A program made the position numbers and the translations under genes. A stretch of 64,000 nt of DNA from Metallumcola ferriviriculae (GTDB lineage: Bacteria; Bacillota; JADQBR01): positions 1,278,501 to 1,342,500 of the forward strand of contig NZ_CP121694.1 of NCBI RefSeq assembly GCF_035573695.1, written 5' to 3'. Shown here piece after piece: positions 51,908 to 60,460 of the stretch (position 1 is the first letter of the stretch; each line of letters starts with the position of its first letter). Below the pieces are notes generated by a model. It was not told the DNA's origin, did no database searches, and saw nothing but the letters and a program-made list of their open reading frames with translations.

Positions 51908-52288
51908 TTGGCGAAAAAGAGAGTGTTCATTAGTTTTGCAATTCAGGATGTACGTTATAGGGATCTCCTTAAAGGACAAGCATTAAATACTAATTCACCA
52001 TTTGAATACGTTGATATGTCGGCAAAAAAAGCATGGGATAGCAAGTGGAAAACGAATTGCCGTACTCGTATAAAGGGTTGTGGTGGAGTCATTGCACTGA
52101 TTAGTAAGCATACTCGTCTGGCAGATGGTGCTAAATGGGAAATGCAATGTGCTAACTATGAAGGAATACCAATGATTGGCGTTCATATCCATAAAGACGA
52201 TAAGGGGCAGATTTCTCCACAGTTAGCAGGGAGAAAAGTTATTGAGTGGAAATGGGAGGGAATTAAAAAATTTATCAATAGTATATGA
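51908..52288 (+). CDS. TIR-like protein (MTH538/DUF1863 type, ThsB-like), second
   Basis: The ~126-residue protein starts at TTG 51908 behind GAGAGGGG. The sequence 'KRVFISFAIQDVRYRDLLKG' and 'SKHTRLADGAKWEMQCA' (candidate catalytic Glu in KWEMQ), with 'IPMIGVHI', matches the compact TIR-like family that includes Thoeris ThsB. It differs strongly from the first TIR, so the operon may respond to two kinds of trigger. The caspase gene begins 12 bp downstream. Confidence 0.85.
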   Translation: MAKKRVFISFAIQDVRYRDLLKGQALNTNSPFEYVDMSAKKAWDSKWKTNCRTRIKGCGGVIALISKHTRLADGAKWEMQCANYEGIPMIGVHIHKDDKGQISPQLAGRKVIEWKWEGIKKFINSI

Positions 52289-52300
52289 GGTGGTCATGAT

Positions 52301-53254
52301 ATGAGAAAAGCATTAGTTGTTGGTATTGATTATTATAAGAATGTTTCCCGACTTTATGGGTGCGTTAATGATGCTTATTCTGTTAAAAGTGTTCTAGACA
52401 GAAACAGTGATGGAAGTATTAATTTCGGTGTAAGGTTGGAGGTCGCAACTGGGCCAGATGAAATGATAACTAGAAAACAATTAAAGGAACAGATAGTAGA
52501 GTTGTTTAGAGACAATAGTGATATTGCGTTATTATACTTTTCGGGACATGGATATGTTGAGAGTACTGGCGGGTTTTTAATTACTTCTGACTGTAATGAT
52601 GGGGACGATGGTTTTTCCATGAATGAATTGCTTAAGCTCGTTAATGATTCTCCCGCCAAAAATAAAATAATTATTTTGGATACGTGCCATTCGGGAGTTG
52701 CTGGCACACCTGATTTGGATGAAAACAAGGCCGTTTTGAAGGAAGGCACTACTATTCTCACAGCATCAAGTGCTGACCAGTATGCTGTCGAGGAGAATGG
52801 GGCGGGAGTATTCACAACATTATTAGTTGATGCACTTAATGGCAGTGCCGCAAACCTAGTTGGTGATATAACGCCTGGAAGTATATACGCGCATATTGAT
52901 CAGTCTTTAGGACCATGGGAACAGCGTCCGGTCTTTAAGACTAATGTAAAAAGTTTTACTACTCTGAGAAAAGTCCACTCTTCAATTTCCCTAAACGACC
53001 TAAAACAAATAATTGAACTTTTTCCTGAGAAAGGTTATGAGTTCCAATTGGAACCGAGTTATGAACCAGAGAGTAAAAACCCAGTGCAAGAAAACACTGA
53101 GAAGCTTGCAGTACTACAAAAGTATAATCGAGTTAATTTAGTTGTACCAGTGAACGCGCCACATATGTACCATGCTGCTATGGGATCAAAATCATGCAAA
53201 CTCACCATTTTGGGCCAACATTATTGGAAACTTATTAAGAAGGAAAGGATATAA
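52301..53254 (+). CDS. Caspase-like (peptidase C14) protease, Thoeris-type effector
   Basis: The 317-residue protein has a caspase fold with the catalytic His in '[10 protein letters not shown]' (~residue 86) and catalytic Cys in '[11 protein letters not shown]' (~residue 130). A C-terminal region (~225-317) with '[19 protein letters not shown]' may sense the signal. The TIR-TIR-caspase order matches the caspase-effector form of Thoeris, in which a TIR-made nucleotide switches on a protease that kills the infected cell. The start has GAGGTGG. Confidence 0.9.
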   Translation: MRKALVVGIDYYKNVSRLYGCVNDAYSVKSVLDRNSDGSINFGVRLEVATGPDEMITRKQLKEQIVELFRDNSDIALLYFSGHGYVESTGGFLITSDCNDGDDGFSMNELLKLVNDSPAKNKIIILDTCHSGVAGTPDLDENKAVLKEGTTILTASSADQYAVEENGAGVFTTLLVDALNGSAANLVGDITPGSIYAHIDQSLGPWEQRPVFKTNVKSFTTLRKVHSSISLNDLKQIIELFPEKGYEFQLEPSYEPESKNPVQENTEKLAVLQKYNRVNLVVPVNAPHMYHAAMGSKSCKLTILGQHYWKLIKKERI

Positions 53255-53345
53255 CATTAAAGTTTATCTGGTGCAATATGAAATGACTTGGAGGAAATTA
53301 TTTCTATTAGTGCATCTTGCGGATGACAAATATGGAGTGAAAAAA

Positions 53346-54317
53346 ATGAATACTAGAATAAAATGCGCAGTATGTGACGAAGCCTTCTCAAATCAGAATG
53401 ACTACTTATCCCATTTACAAGCAGTTCATACTGATCAATTCAATAGTTTCATAGATAGCTTATTAAATTTAAATGATACCGGATATATACTTTCAGAACA
53501 CGACGAAGAAACTGACAATAATGGGCTTTCTACTATTAAAGAAGAAAGCGGTTCATACATACCAAAAAAGTCTCGAAGAATAACATCTTGGGAACCGGAC
53601 AACTTTAAAATGGAAGCAACGTCTATTTGGAGTTTTCCCAACAGAGGAGCTTGGGCAACCCATAATGCCAAGTACAGGGGAAATTGCTCCCCGTATATAC
53701 CACGAAATATTATTTTAAGATATTCTGAAGCAGGGGATTATGTCCTGGACCAATTTCTTGGTAGTGGCACTACCTTAGTAGAAGCTAAATTATTAAACAG
53801 GAGAGGGATAGGTGTTGATATCAATAACGGGGCATTAAAAATAGCCAGAAACAATCTTAGCTTTAAAAAGGTTAATTGTTTCGAGCCTAAAGTTGTCCAG
53901 GGAACCGCGAAAGAGCTGGGCTTCATTAAAGATAATAGTATTGATTTGATATGCACTCATCCTCCGTATGCTAATATTATTAAATACAGTAAAAACATCC
54001 CGGGGGATTTGTCTCTTTGCGATACGGATGACTTTTTGGAAGAGATGAAAATGGTTGCTGATGAAAGCTATAGGGTACTTAAGTCCAATAAATACTGTTC
54101 AATCCTAATGGGGGACACAAGAAGGAAAAAACATATTATTCCTTTAGGGTTTAAAGTGATGCAGGTATTTTTAGAGGCTGGTTTCGTTTTAAAAGAAATT
54201 GTTATTAAAGAACAGCATAATTGTAAAGCCACAGGATTTTGGCATCAAAAAAGCATTGACTATAATTTTCTATTGATTGCTCATGAGTACTTGTTTGTAT
54301 TTAGAAAGCCGGAATAA
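53346..54317 (+). CDS. DNA methyltransferase with N-terminal C2H2 zinc finger
   Basis: The 323-residue protein starts at 53346 behind GGAGTG. Residues ~6-30 form a canonical C2H2 finger, C-x2-C-x12-H-x4-H ('CAVC' ... 'HLQAVH'). The methyltransferase domain follows, with motif I 'YVLDQFLGSGTTLVEAKLLN' and catalytic motif IV 'CTHPPYANI'. The order (I then IV) is the same as in the methyltransferase at 48246. No endonuclease gene adjoins it, so it may be an orphan or belong with the TIR/caspase operon 91 bp upstream. Confidence 0.85.
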   Translation: MNTRIKCAVCDEAFSNQNDYLSHLQAVHTDQFNSFIDSLLNLNDTGYILSEHDEETDNNGLSTIKEESGSYIPKKSRRITSWEPDNFKMEATSIWSFPNRGAWATHNAKYRGNCSPYIPRNIILRYSEAGDYVLDQFLGSGTTLVEAKLLNRRGIGVDINNGALKIARNNLSFKKVNCFEPKVVQGTAKELGFIKDNSIDLICTHPPYANIIKYSKNIPGDLSLCDTDDFLEEMKMVADESYRVLKSNKYCSILMGDTRRKKHIIPLGFKVMQVFLEAGFVLKEIVIKEQHNCKATGFWHQKSIDYNFLLIAHEYLFVFRKPE

Positions 54318-54332
54318 CGTAAAATGCTTATA

Positions 54333-54352
54333 AGGTAGGGCGGTCCCTACCT
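54333..54352. terminator. Hairpin terminator
   Basis: AGGTAGGG and CCCTACCT form a perfect 8-bp stem with loop CGGT, 16 bp after the methyltransferase stop. The T tract is weak. The rest of 54353-54623 shows no gene. Confidence 0.6.
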
Positions 54353-54623
54353 CTATTTATTAAAGTGCATGTACTCATTATCTTATATCTATAGCTAACT
54401 CCGGCTTGAGTTGTAGATTAAAGTAGTATAAATATTTGGAATGCCCAGCGATACTGGCAACCTCAGAACAGTAAAAACTTTATCTAAGGCATTAGAGCAG
54501 AAGAAGTGACGCAATTGGTGAGGCTTATATTCGCTAGTTAGCAATCTTAGAGTTTTTATTGAACATCCTATTAAGGTGATTCTATCAAGTTGCGGTTCCC
54601 GGTCTGAGCTGCTATTTGAGCTG

Positions 54624-55907
54624 TCACAATGTCAATTCTATTATCCATTCTATCCATTTTTTCACCGTTGACGCTCTTCGATAAAATGTATCATTAGAGT
54701 TGATATTATAGAGATTAGATTGTTTCATTATCGTCACAACTTCATCGGCGGGAACAATCCCTGCACGCAGATAAAGTTTTAAAGTTTCGTTAAATACTCT
54801 ATAACTTAATATAATTCTCACGAACTCTAGTTGTCTTGCCCGCAGAGAAAGCTTGAATAAGTCTCTACCTTCATCTGTTAGAAAATAAATTATCTCTCCA
54901 TCGTTATTTTTTGCCTTATCTACAAGCCCCAGGTAACGGGCAGCATCTGTATAATAGTTTGTTTGTCGGTTGGCGAAATCATACATTGTTGTAATTTCAT
55001 CCCTTGTTAGTACTTCGCTCTCATGTAATAGTTCGCAAAGATTGATCAATCTTAGAAAGGAATTCGCCTGCGGGAATTGCAATCGTGGTTCTTCAACTAT
55101 TTGAACTGTACGTAATATTTCTTTAATATCTTCTAACTCTATATTCCCTTTGTCAATAGTATAGTTTTTTTGTCTTACTAAAAATAAAGAGTTGTAGTGA
55201 CTAGGTTCTCTAAATTGATATTCATAAAGGCTAAATATACCGTTACTATAAGTAAGATAAACATTTTTTATGTCTTTTCTGATTTTACTTTGCCAGCATC
55301 TGAATGGATAGTATATTTGTCTCACTAAAAAATCATCGGATAATGAGTTCTTCGCTTCAATTAAAGTAAAATATCGTAAGCTTTCATAACCAGCGTCAAT
55401 TTCAATTTGAGAATTTTGGACATTAACGGTAAAGTTAGTTCCTTGAGCTACATTTTGAATATTAAAATTAAACTGACCCGAACTCATTCTGCCGAACACG
55501 GTCGGTAAGATTTCTTCATCTTCAATAAAATTGCCAAGAATACCAGTGATATAAGCACAACTTATAGCTGCTGATTCACTTGTTATATTTTCATAATCAA
55601 TTGTTTCAATATAGTCTGGGAATATTATCGTTTTTACTTCTGGTTTTACATTTTCAAACTTGTGATATGCTTTCAGATTGGAAATTATATAGCTTCCCCG
55701 TGTCACAGGCAATATAGACAGACCGTTTTGTTCAAACATTTGAGGAAGGTTAGACTTATGATCAAACTTCGTCATAAGTCTTGCCTCACGGAATTCATTA
55801 ATTTGAGCAGCAGTAATTTCAAAATATTCGTGTTTTTTAACGTGGGGGAGAATATTGTACTTATCAAATAATTTCGCCCAAGCTATATCATTCTTTGTTT
55901 TAGTCAT
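54624..55907 (-). CDS. Type II restriction endonuclease partnered with a Dam-type methylase
   Basis: The 427-residue protein has a nuclease core with 'IEIDAGYES' and, 12 residues on, 'LIEAKNSLSDDF', a D...E-x-K arrangement of the PD-(D/E)xK superfamily (~residues 178-200). The C-terminal half has winged-helix-like segments. Its start overlaps the methylase gene by 8 bp, the usual organisation of a restriction-modification unit. The cleavage site is probably the methylase target. Confidence 0.85.
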   Translation of the reverse strand: MTKTKNDIAWAKLFDKYNILPHVKKHEYFEITAAQINEFREARLMTKFDHKSNLPQMFEQNGLSILPVTRGSYIISNLKAYHKFENVKPEVKTIIFPDYIETIDYENITSESAAISCAYITGILGNFIEDEEILPTVFGRMSSGQFNFNIQNVAQGTNFTVNVQNSQIEIDAGYESLRYFTLIEAKNSLSDDFLVRQIYYPFRCWQSKIRKDIKNVYLTYSNGIFSLYEYQFREPSHYNSLFLVRQKNYTIDKGNIELEDIKEILRTVQIVEEPRLQFPQANSFLRLINLCELLHESEVLTRDEITTMYDFANRQTNYYTDAARYLGLVDKAKNNDGEIIYFLTDEGRDLFKLSLRARQLEFVRIILSYRVFNETLKLYLRAGIVPADEVVTIMKQSNLYNINSNDTFYRRASTVKKWIEWIIELTL

Positions 55908-56736
55908 AATTTCTCACTAACACCTCGTCAATCTCGCCTCTCTTATCCCCCTTGGAGTTTAAGGCCCTTTTAGCCTGCACTATCTCTATTTTATAATCTC
56001 GATACAATTGCTTAATAAAATCTGTTGATGAGTTTGATAGTAAGAATTTTATACCTCGTTTATTGAGCTTGTCGCATAGCCTTTTTAGTCGTTCTTGCTC
56101 GTCTTTGTCGAAGCCGCCTTTATCATATCCCGTAAAGGACGCTGTATCACTAACGGGGTCATACGGTGGATCGAAATAGACAAATGCTCCCTTTCGTATC
56201 CTTTTGAGAGCATCTTCAAAGTCATAACATCTAAAGGTTATCTTAGACTGATTGAAATACTGGCCTACAGCACGCAAAGTACCTTCGTTTACAATGTTGG
56301 GGTTTTTATACTTGCCGAACGGGGCATTAAATTGTCCTGCACTATTAACTCTGAACAATCCATTGTAGCAAGTTTTATTGAGGAACACAATTCTTGACGC
56401 TCTTTCAATTGGGCTAAGTTTACTATATTGCTCTTTATCTCTATCCAGCTCTCGCAGTTTGTAAAAATAATCTACTTCGTTTTTATGTTTAGATAAATCT
56501 TCAATTAGCTCTTCGACATTATCACGAATAACACAATATACATTCATTAATTCTTCGTTTACATCATTCAAAATTGCTTTTTTAGGCTGTAGACGAAACA
56601 GTACCGCCCCGCCGCCCAGGAATGGCTCGTAGTAAGTAGAGAATTTTTGTGGTATGTATTTTTCAATTTCAGAAAGTAATTGTCTCTTACCGCCAGCCCA
56701 TTTAAGCACTGGTTGAGCAAGCTTATTCTTCCGCAT
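55900..56736 (-). CDS. DNA adenine methylase (Dam/MboIA, D12 class)
   Basis: The ~278-residue protein starts at 56736 behind GGGGAGGG. Motif X/I region 'PVLKWAGGKRQLL' and 'YEPFLGGGAVLF', and catalytic motif IV 'VYFDPPYDPVS', define an N6-adenine methyltransferase of the alpha class, often GATC-specific. It protects host DNA from the overlapping restriction enzyme. GATC specificity is inference. Confidence 0.93.
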   Translation of the reverse strand: MRKNKLAQPVLKWAGGKRQLLSEIEKYIPQKFSTYYEPFLGGGAVLFRLQPKKAILNDVNEELMNVYCVIRDNVEELIEDLSKHKNEVDYFYKLRELDRDKEQYSKLSPIERASRIVFLNKTCYNGLFRVNSAGQFNAPFGKYKNPNIVNEGTLRAVGQYFNQSKITFRCYDFEDALKRIRKGAFVYFDPPYDPVSDTASFTGYDKGGFDKDEQERLKRLCDKLNKRGIKFLLSNSSTDFIKQLYRDYKIEIVQAKRALNSKGDKRGEIDEVLVRNYD

Positions 56737-56892
56737 GATGTCCCTCCCCTGTGTTAGCAATTCAAAGGACTTCTTTCTATAATTTTTACAGAAAATCCTC
56801 CCAAGTAGCAGGAAAAGTTACATAACGCTAATTATGTTACTATAAAAGTAAAATCCCGCTATTTTTCCATCAAGTGCATAACTCTTTTAAGC

Positions 56893-57245
56893 GGTAAACA
56901 CGGTACTATCGATGAACCAATCAATGACAGTAAGGGATGCGGTGGTGTGATGCGAGTTGCGCCGGTGGGGTTATTCTATCCCAGGGAGCAAGCATTCAAA
57001 ATGGCAACTGACTTTGATGCTTTAACACACGGGCACCCTTCGGGCTATTTATCTGCCGATGCGTTGGACATTATGATTTCCTTGATTATAAATGGCTCGG
57101 ATATTGATGAAGCAGTGTAAGAGACTTTAATTGAACTAGAGAAACATGAAAACCATCGGGAGTGTTATCAATCCCTTGAAAAGGCACTTGAATTATCAAT
57201 CAGTGACATGAAGCCGTTGGACGCGATTTCAGTATTAGGGGAAGG
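56893..57245 (+). pseudogene. ADP-ribosylglycohydrolase remnant
   Basis: The frame reads 'GTIDEPINDSKGCGGVMRVA', then 'PVGLFYPREQAFKMATDFDA' and 'THGHPSGYLSADALDIMISL', the core of ADP-ribosylglycohydrolases. It has TAA at 57118-57120 after 'GSDIDEAV', then continues 'AISVLGEGS' and stops matching near 57245. Both ends of the ~300-residue family are missing. It lies between defence modules and was not otherwise annotated by any open frame. Confidence 0.78.
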
Positions 57246-57253
57246 TTCGCGGC

Positions 57254-57847
57254 CTAGTTTACAAAGGATTCAGGGCTGCTCAATGTTTCGCCTGGTGACA
57301 GAACCGGATCAAGCTCCGCCGACAAATCATTTAAGCTATAAGACCGTTTCGCCGGAACTCTAATAAGGGGTAACCCGGCATCACTAAAGGCCTTGTCTAA
57401 AAATTCATCCCGTTTAATTCTGTCAGCCCTCTGGTGGGAGGAATCATCAAGTTCTATTGCCGCTATCGGTGAAATTGTGTCTCGGTCGCATAGTACAAAA
57501 TCAATATGTTTGGATTGAATTTTGTTAATATAGGTCTGCCTATTGTCTGTATTTTTTTGAATGTATAGTAAATCGGCTATTCTGATCTTAGGGAAAATGT
57601 AATAATTATGCTTTACATTCCAAGTACTTAGAACCTGAAAAAATGATTTTTCAGCGATTGATAATAGGTACTTTTTCTTTCTGTAAGGATAAGTCACACT
57701 TTCTTCTTCTGTTTCTTCTTCCGTAGAACTTTCCTCCCAGGGGTCTGGTAGGGTGCTATTTGTTTTATGTTTAGATCCTCGGGAAGATTGCTGCTGCCAA
57801 AATAAATATAAAATCACCGCTAACAAAACGATTACTAAAAAAGACAT
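57254..57847 (-). CDS. DUF2726 membrane-anchored nuclease-like protein
   Basis: The 197-residue protein has an N-terminal membrane helix ('FLVIVLLAVILYLFW'), an acidic linker, then a DUF2726 domain (~60-180) with 'HIDFVLCDRDTISPIAAIEL' and 'DDSSHQ'. This resembles the D...E-x-D/K core of Vsr/PD-(D/E)xK-like nucleases. The C-terminus includes 'GLPLIRVPAKRSYS'. The role is unknown; the context is a defence island. Confidence 0.82.
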   Translation of the reverse strand: MSFLVIVLLAVILYLFWQQQSSRGSKHKTNSTLPDPWEESSTEEETEEESVTYPYRKKKYLLSIAEKSFFQVLSTWNVKHNYYIFPKIRIADLLYIQKNTDNRQTYINKIQSKHIDFVLCDRDTISPIAAIELDDSSHQRADRIKRDEFLDKAFSDAGLPLIRVPAKRSYSLNDLSAELDPVLSPGETLSSPESFVN

Positions 57848-58027
57848 TACGTCACCTCCAAGTACTAAAAATCACTTCGCCCTAATGCCACAAATTTCCT
57901 TTATTCTCAGCAATTTCATATTAATGTTGTATTAGAAGTTTGGACGAGAGGTTTAACTCAGCCGGGAAGGATTACATTAGCATTTTGTGGAAATAAGGAA
58001 TATATTGTTTTTCCTAGGAGGATAGCT

Positions 58028-58390
58028 ATGAACTGTCCTTTTTGTTCTGATAAAGAAATAATTATGGAAAACTCCCATGCCATAGCTATTTATGATAAGT
58101 ACCCGGTTAATCCGGGTCATATGCTAATTATGCCCAAAAGGCACTTTTGCGACTATTTTGATGCAACAGTAGATGAAAAAGACGATATCTGGGCACTGGT
58201 GGATGAATGTAAGCGCTATCTCGATGAAAAGTGTCAACCGGATGGTTATAATGTAGGAATTAATGCGGGTATTGCTGCAGGGCAGACGGTAATGCATTTA
58301 CATGTGCATCTTATTCCTAGATATAAAGGGGATATGGATAACCCTACAGGTGGTGTAAGAGGGGTTATTCCTGATAAGCGGATATATTGA
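58028..58390 (+). CDS. HIT-family nucleotide hydrolase/transferase
   Basis: The 120-residue protein has the full HIT motif 'HLHVHLIPR' near residues 94-102 and an N-terminal zinc-type 'CPFC'. 'YPVNPGHMLIMPKRH' is conserved in HIT proteins. It probably hydrolyses dinucleotides or nucleotide-phosphoramidates. It sits 24 bp before the McrB-like gene and may be co-transcribed with it. The start follows CCTAGGAGGATAGCT. Confidence 0.9.
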   Translation: MNCPFCSDKEIIMENSHAIAIYDKYPVNPGHMLIMPKRHFCDYFDATVDEKDDIWALVDECKRYLDEKCQPDGYNVGINAGIAAGQTVMHLHVHLIPRYKGDMDNPTGGVRGVIPDKRIY

Positions 58391-58414
58391 TTGACAGTGA
58401 GGGGGGGGATATTC

Positions 58415-60460
58415 TTGTCTGTAGTTAGTAAATTAGACGAAAACCTTAAGAGGCGTCAGGCTTCCTATAAAATGGTTACAGTATTGGCCATGCTTGAGAC
58501 TACGTCGCACAATGGGATAGCCAGTGTTTCTAATGTAGTAGATTACTTCAGAGAATTTTATCAAAGGCGGCAGCGTTACGGTAAGGTGCCGGAGAAAGAC
58601 AAGCAAGCAATGGCAAAAGTATCTTCAATGAGTGATGCTCAAATAAAGAGTTTGTTGTTAAGAAACCCTGTCAAGTATTTGCAAGGAATAGTTATTCACG
58701 ATGCGAAGCGGGACGAACTGAGATTTTCAGAACAGATTGAAAACGAATTAAAATTAAATGTTGAACCCAAACGAGAAATTAGAAACGTGGCTTATAAGCA
58801 CTTATATCACTATTATAAAGATTTCGACCCCCATCAGCTTAACCTTCAGGAGTTAGCTGACCTTCCTATTGGTTCTGCAGCCACAGCCGCTGACGTGGCA
58901 GCGATATCGGGTCATAACCAGGTGAAGGGAATTCACCCGATAGATAAAGAGGATTATAAAGCCGTTATTATCCTTTCTACTATTGGCGGAGAAAATTACT
59001 CGAACCAGTGGTTAGATGAGGGGAAAAATCTACTAAGGTATTACCTTGAAGGAAGAACAGACAGAAAAACAGGCAAACGAACATATAATCTGAAGTTAAA
59101 TACAAACAAATCAATTATTGAATCCCGGGAAGAGGGGTATCCCGTCTATGTTTTCGCGAGAGATAAAAAAGGTGAGTTATTTCACTTTGCTGGTGAGTTT
59201 TTATATGAGAAAGTTGAAAAAGAAGAAAGCGGAGATTATTATTTTATTCTAAAACGTAAAGAGGGCGAGAAACCGGTGGGTATTTCTGATGTACCAAAAG
59301 TTAAGGAAGGTCCTGAAAAAGATGACCCGAGCACCAGTGAGGTAGTCGGAGGTATTTATAATTACATAACAAGCAAAGGATTTGTATTTGAAGAAAGTTT
59401 AGTAAAGAACTTTTATCTTAGTCTTAAAACTAAGCCCTTCGTCATACTGGCTGGCATTTCCGGTACCGGTAAGAGTAAACTGGTGGAGCTATTTGCTGAA
59501 GCAGTTGGCGCTACTAATGATAATGGAAGATTCAAACTTATCCCGGTGAGGCCGGACTGGAATGACAGCTCAGATTTGCTTGGGTATAAAAACTTAGAAG
59601 GTAAGTTCCTGCCCGGTCCTTTAACAAAGGTAATCCAAGAGGCAATTAAAGAACAGGACAAGCCGTATTTCGTTTGTTTGGACGAAATGAATTTGGCCAG
59701 GGTAGAGTACTATTTTAGTGATTTCCTAAGTCTTTTGGAGACGAGAAAGATTCATGGGGAAGAGTTGCGCAGCAACACGTTATTTAGAGAGTCCAACTTT
59801 CCATTAGACGAGGATAAGAAACAATTTAGCACTTTATATATTCCTGGGAACTTATTTATTGTCGGTACTGTAAATATGGATGAAACTACCCATCCATTCA
59901 GTAAGAAAGTACTAGATCGGGCTAATACTATTGAATTTACCGATGTCTATTTGGATAACTTTAGCTCCAATATAGATGAAACAGAATTTCAAGAGGTAAA
60001 TAATACTCTCTTCAAAAGCGAATATTGCTTCTTAAAGGACTGTTTAGCTGGTTTTGAGGAAATGGTGCAGAAAACAGTTGCGGAATTAATCCAAATTAAC
60101 GGAGTATTAACCGAGGCCAATCTCCATGTCGGCTATCGGGTGAGAGATGAGTTATGTTTCTACATGATTTATAATCAGCGTTTTGCTTTGATGAAATGGA
60201 ATGAAGCTTTGGATTGGCAGCTGCTGCAAAAGATTTTACCGCGTATTCAAGGGAGCTCCCGCCAAATAAGTAAGGTGCTTAATAACTTATTTGAGCAAGC
60301 GACAGGAGTAAAATTGGAAAACGAATATGAAGGCAACAGAGAAGAGGCAGAAAAGTTACTGGAGAGCTCAAGTAAAATCAAATGGCCGCGCAGTGCCCGA
60401 AAGATTGCTTATATGTTAGGGAGGTACGAAGAGGATGGTTTCACATCTTTCTGGGCGTAA
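58415..60460 (+). CDS. McrB-like AAA+ ATPase/GTPase (restriction)
   Basis: The ~681-residue protein starts at TTG 58415 behind a G8-containing ribosome site. The N-terminal half (1-310) includes a DNA-recognition-type region and 'GEFLYEKVEKEESGDYYFIL'. The AAA domain (~335-600) has Walker A 'LAGISGTGKSKLVELFAEA' and Walker B 'PYFVCLDEMNLARVEYYFSD'. 'VGTVNMDETTHPFSKKVLDR' is characteristic of McrB-like motors. It drives DNA translocation for the nuclease encoded by the overlapping next gene, and likely restricts modified foreign DNA. Confidence 0.88.
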   Translation: MSVVSKLDENLKRRQASYKMVTVLAMLETTSHNGIASVSNVVDYFREFYQRRQRYGKVPEKDKQAMAKVSSMSDAQIKSLLLRNPVKYLQGIVIHDAKRDELRFSEQIENELKLNVEPKREIRNVAYKHLYHYYKDFDPHQLNLQELADLPIGSAATAADVAAISGHNQVKGIHPIDKEDYKAVIILSTIGGENYSNQWLDEGKNLLRYYLEGRTDRKTGKRTYNLKLNTNKSIIESREEGYPVYVFARDKKGELFHFAGEFLYEKVEKEESGDYYFILKRKEGEKPVGISDVPKVKEGPEKDDPSTSEVVGGIYNYITSKGFVFEESLVKNFYLSLKTKPFVILAGISGTGKSKLVELFAEAVGATNDNGRFKLIPVRPDWNDSSDLLGYKNLEGKFLPGPLTKVIQEAIKEQDKPYFVCLDEMNLARVEYYFSDFLSLLETRKIHGEELRSNTLFRESNFPLDEDKKQFSTLYIPGNLFIVGTVNMDETTHPFSKKVLDRANTIEFTDVYLDNFSSNIDETEFQEVNNTLFKSEYCFLKDCLAGFEEMVQKTVAELIQINGVLTEANLHVGYRVRDELCFYMIYNQRFALMKWNEALDWQLLQKILPRIQGSSRQISKVLNNLFEQATGVKLENEYEGNREEAEKLLESSSKIKWPRSARKIAYMLGRYEEDGFTSFWA

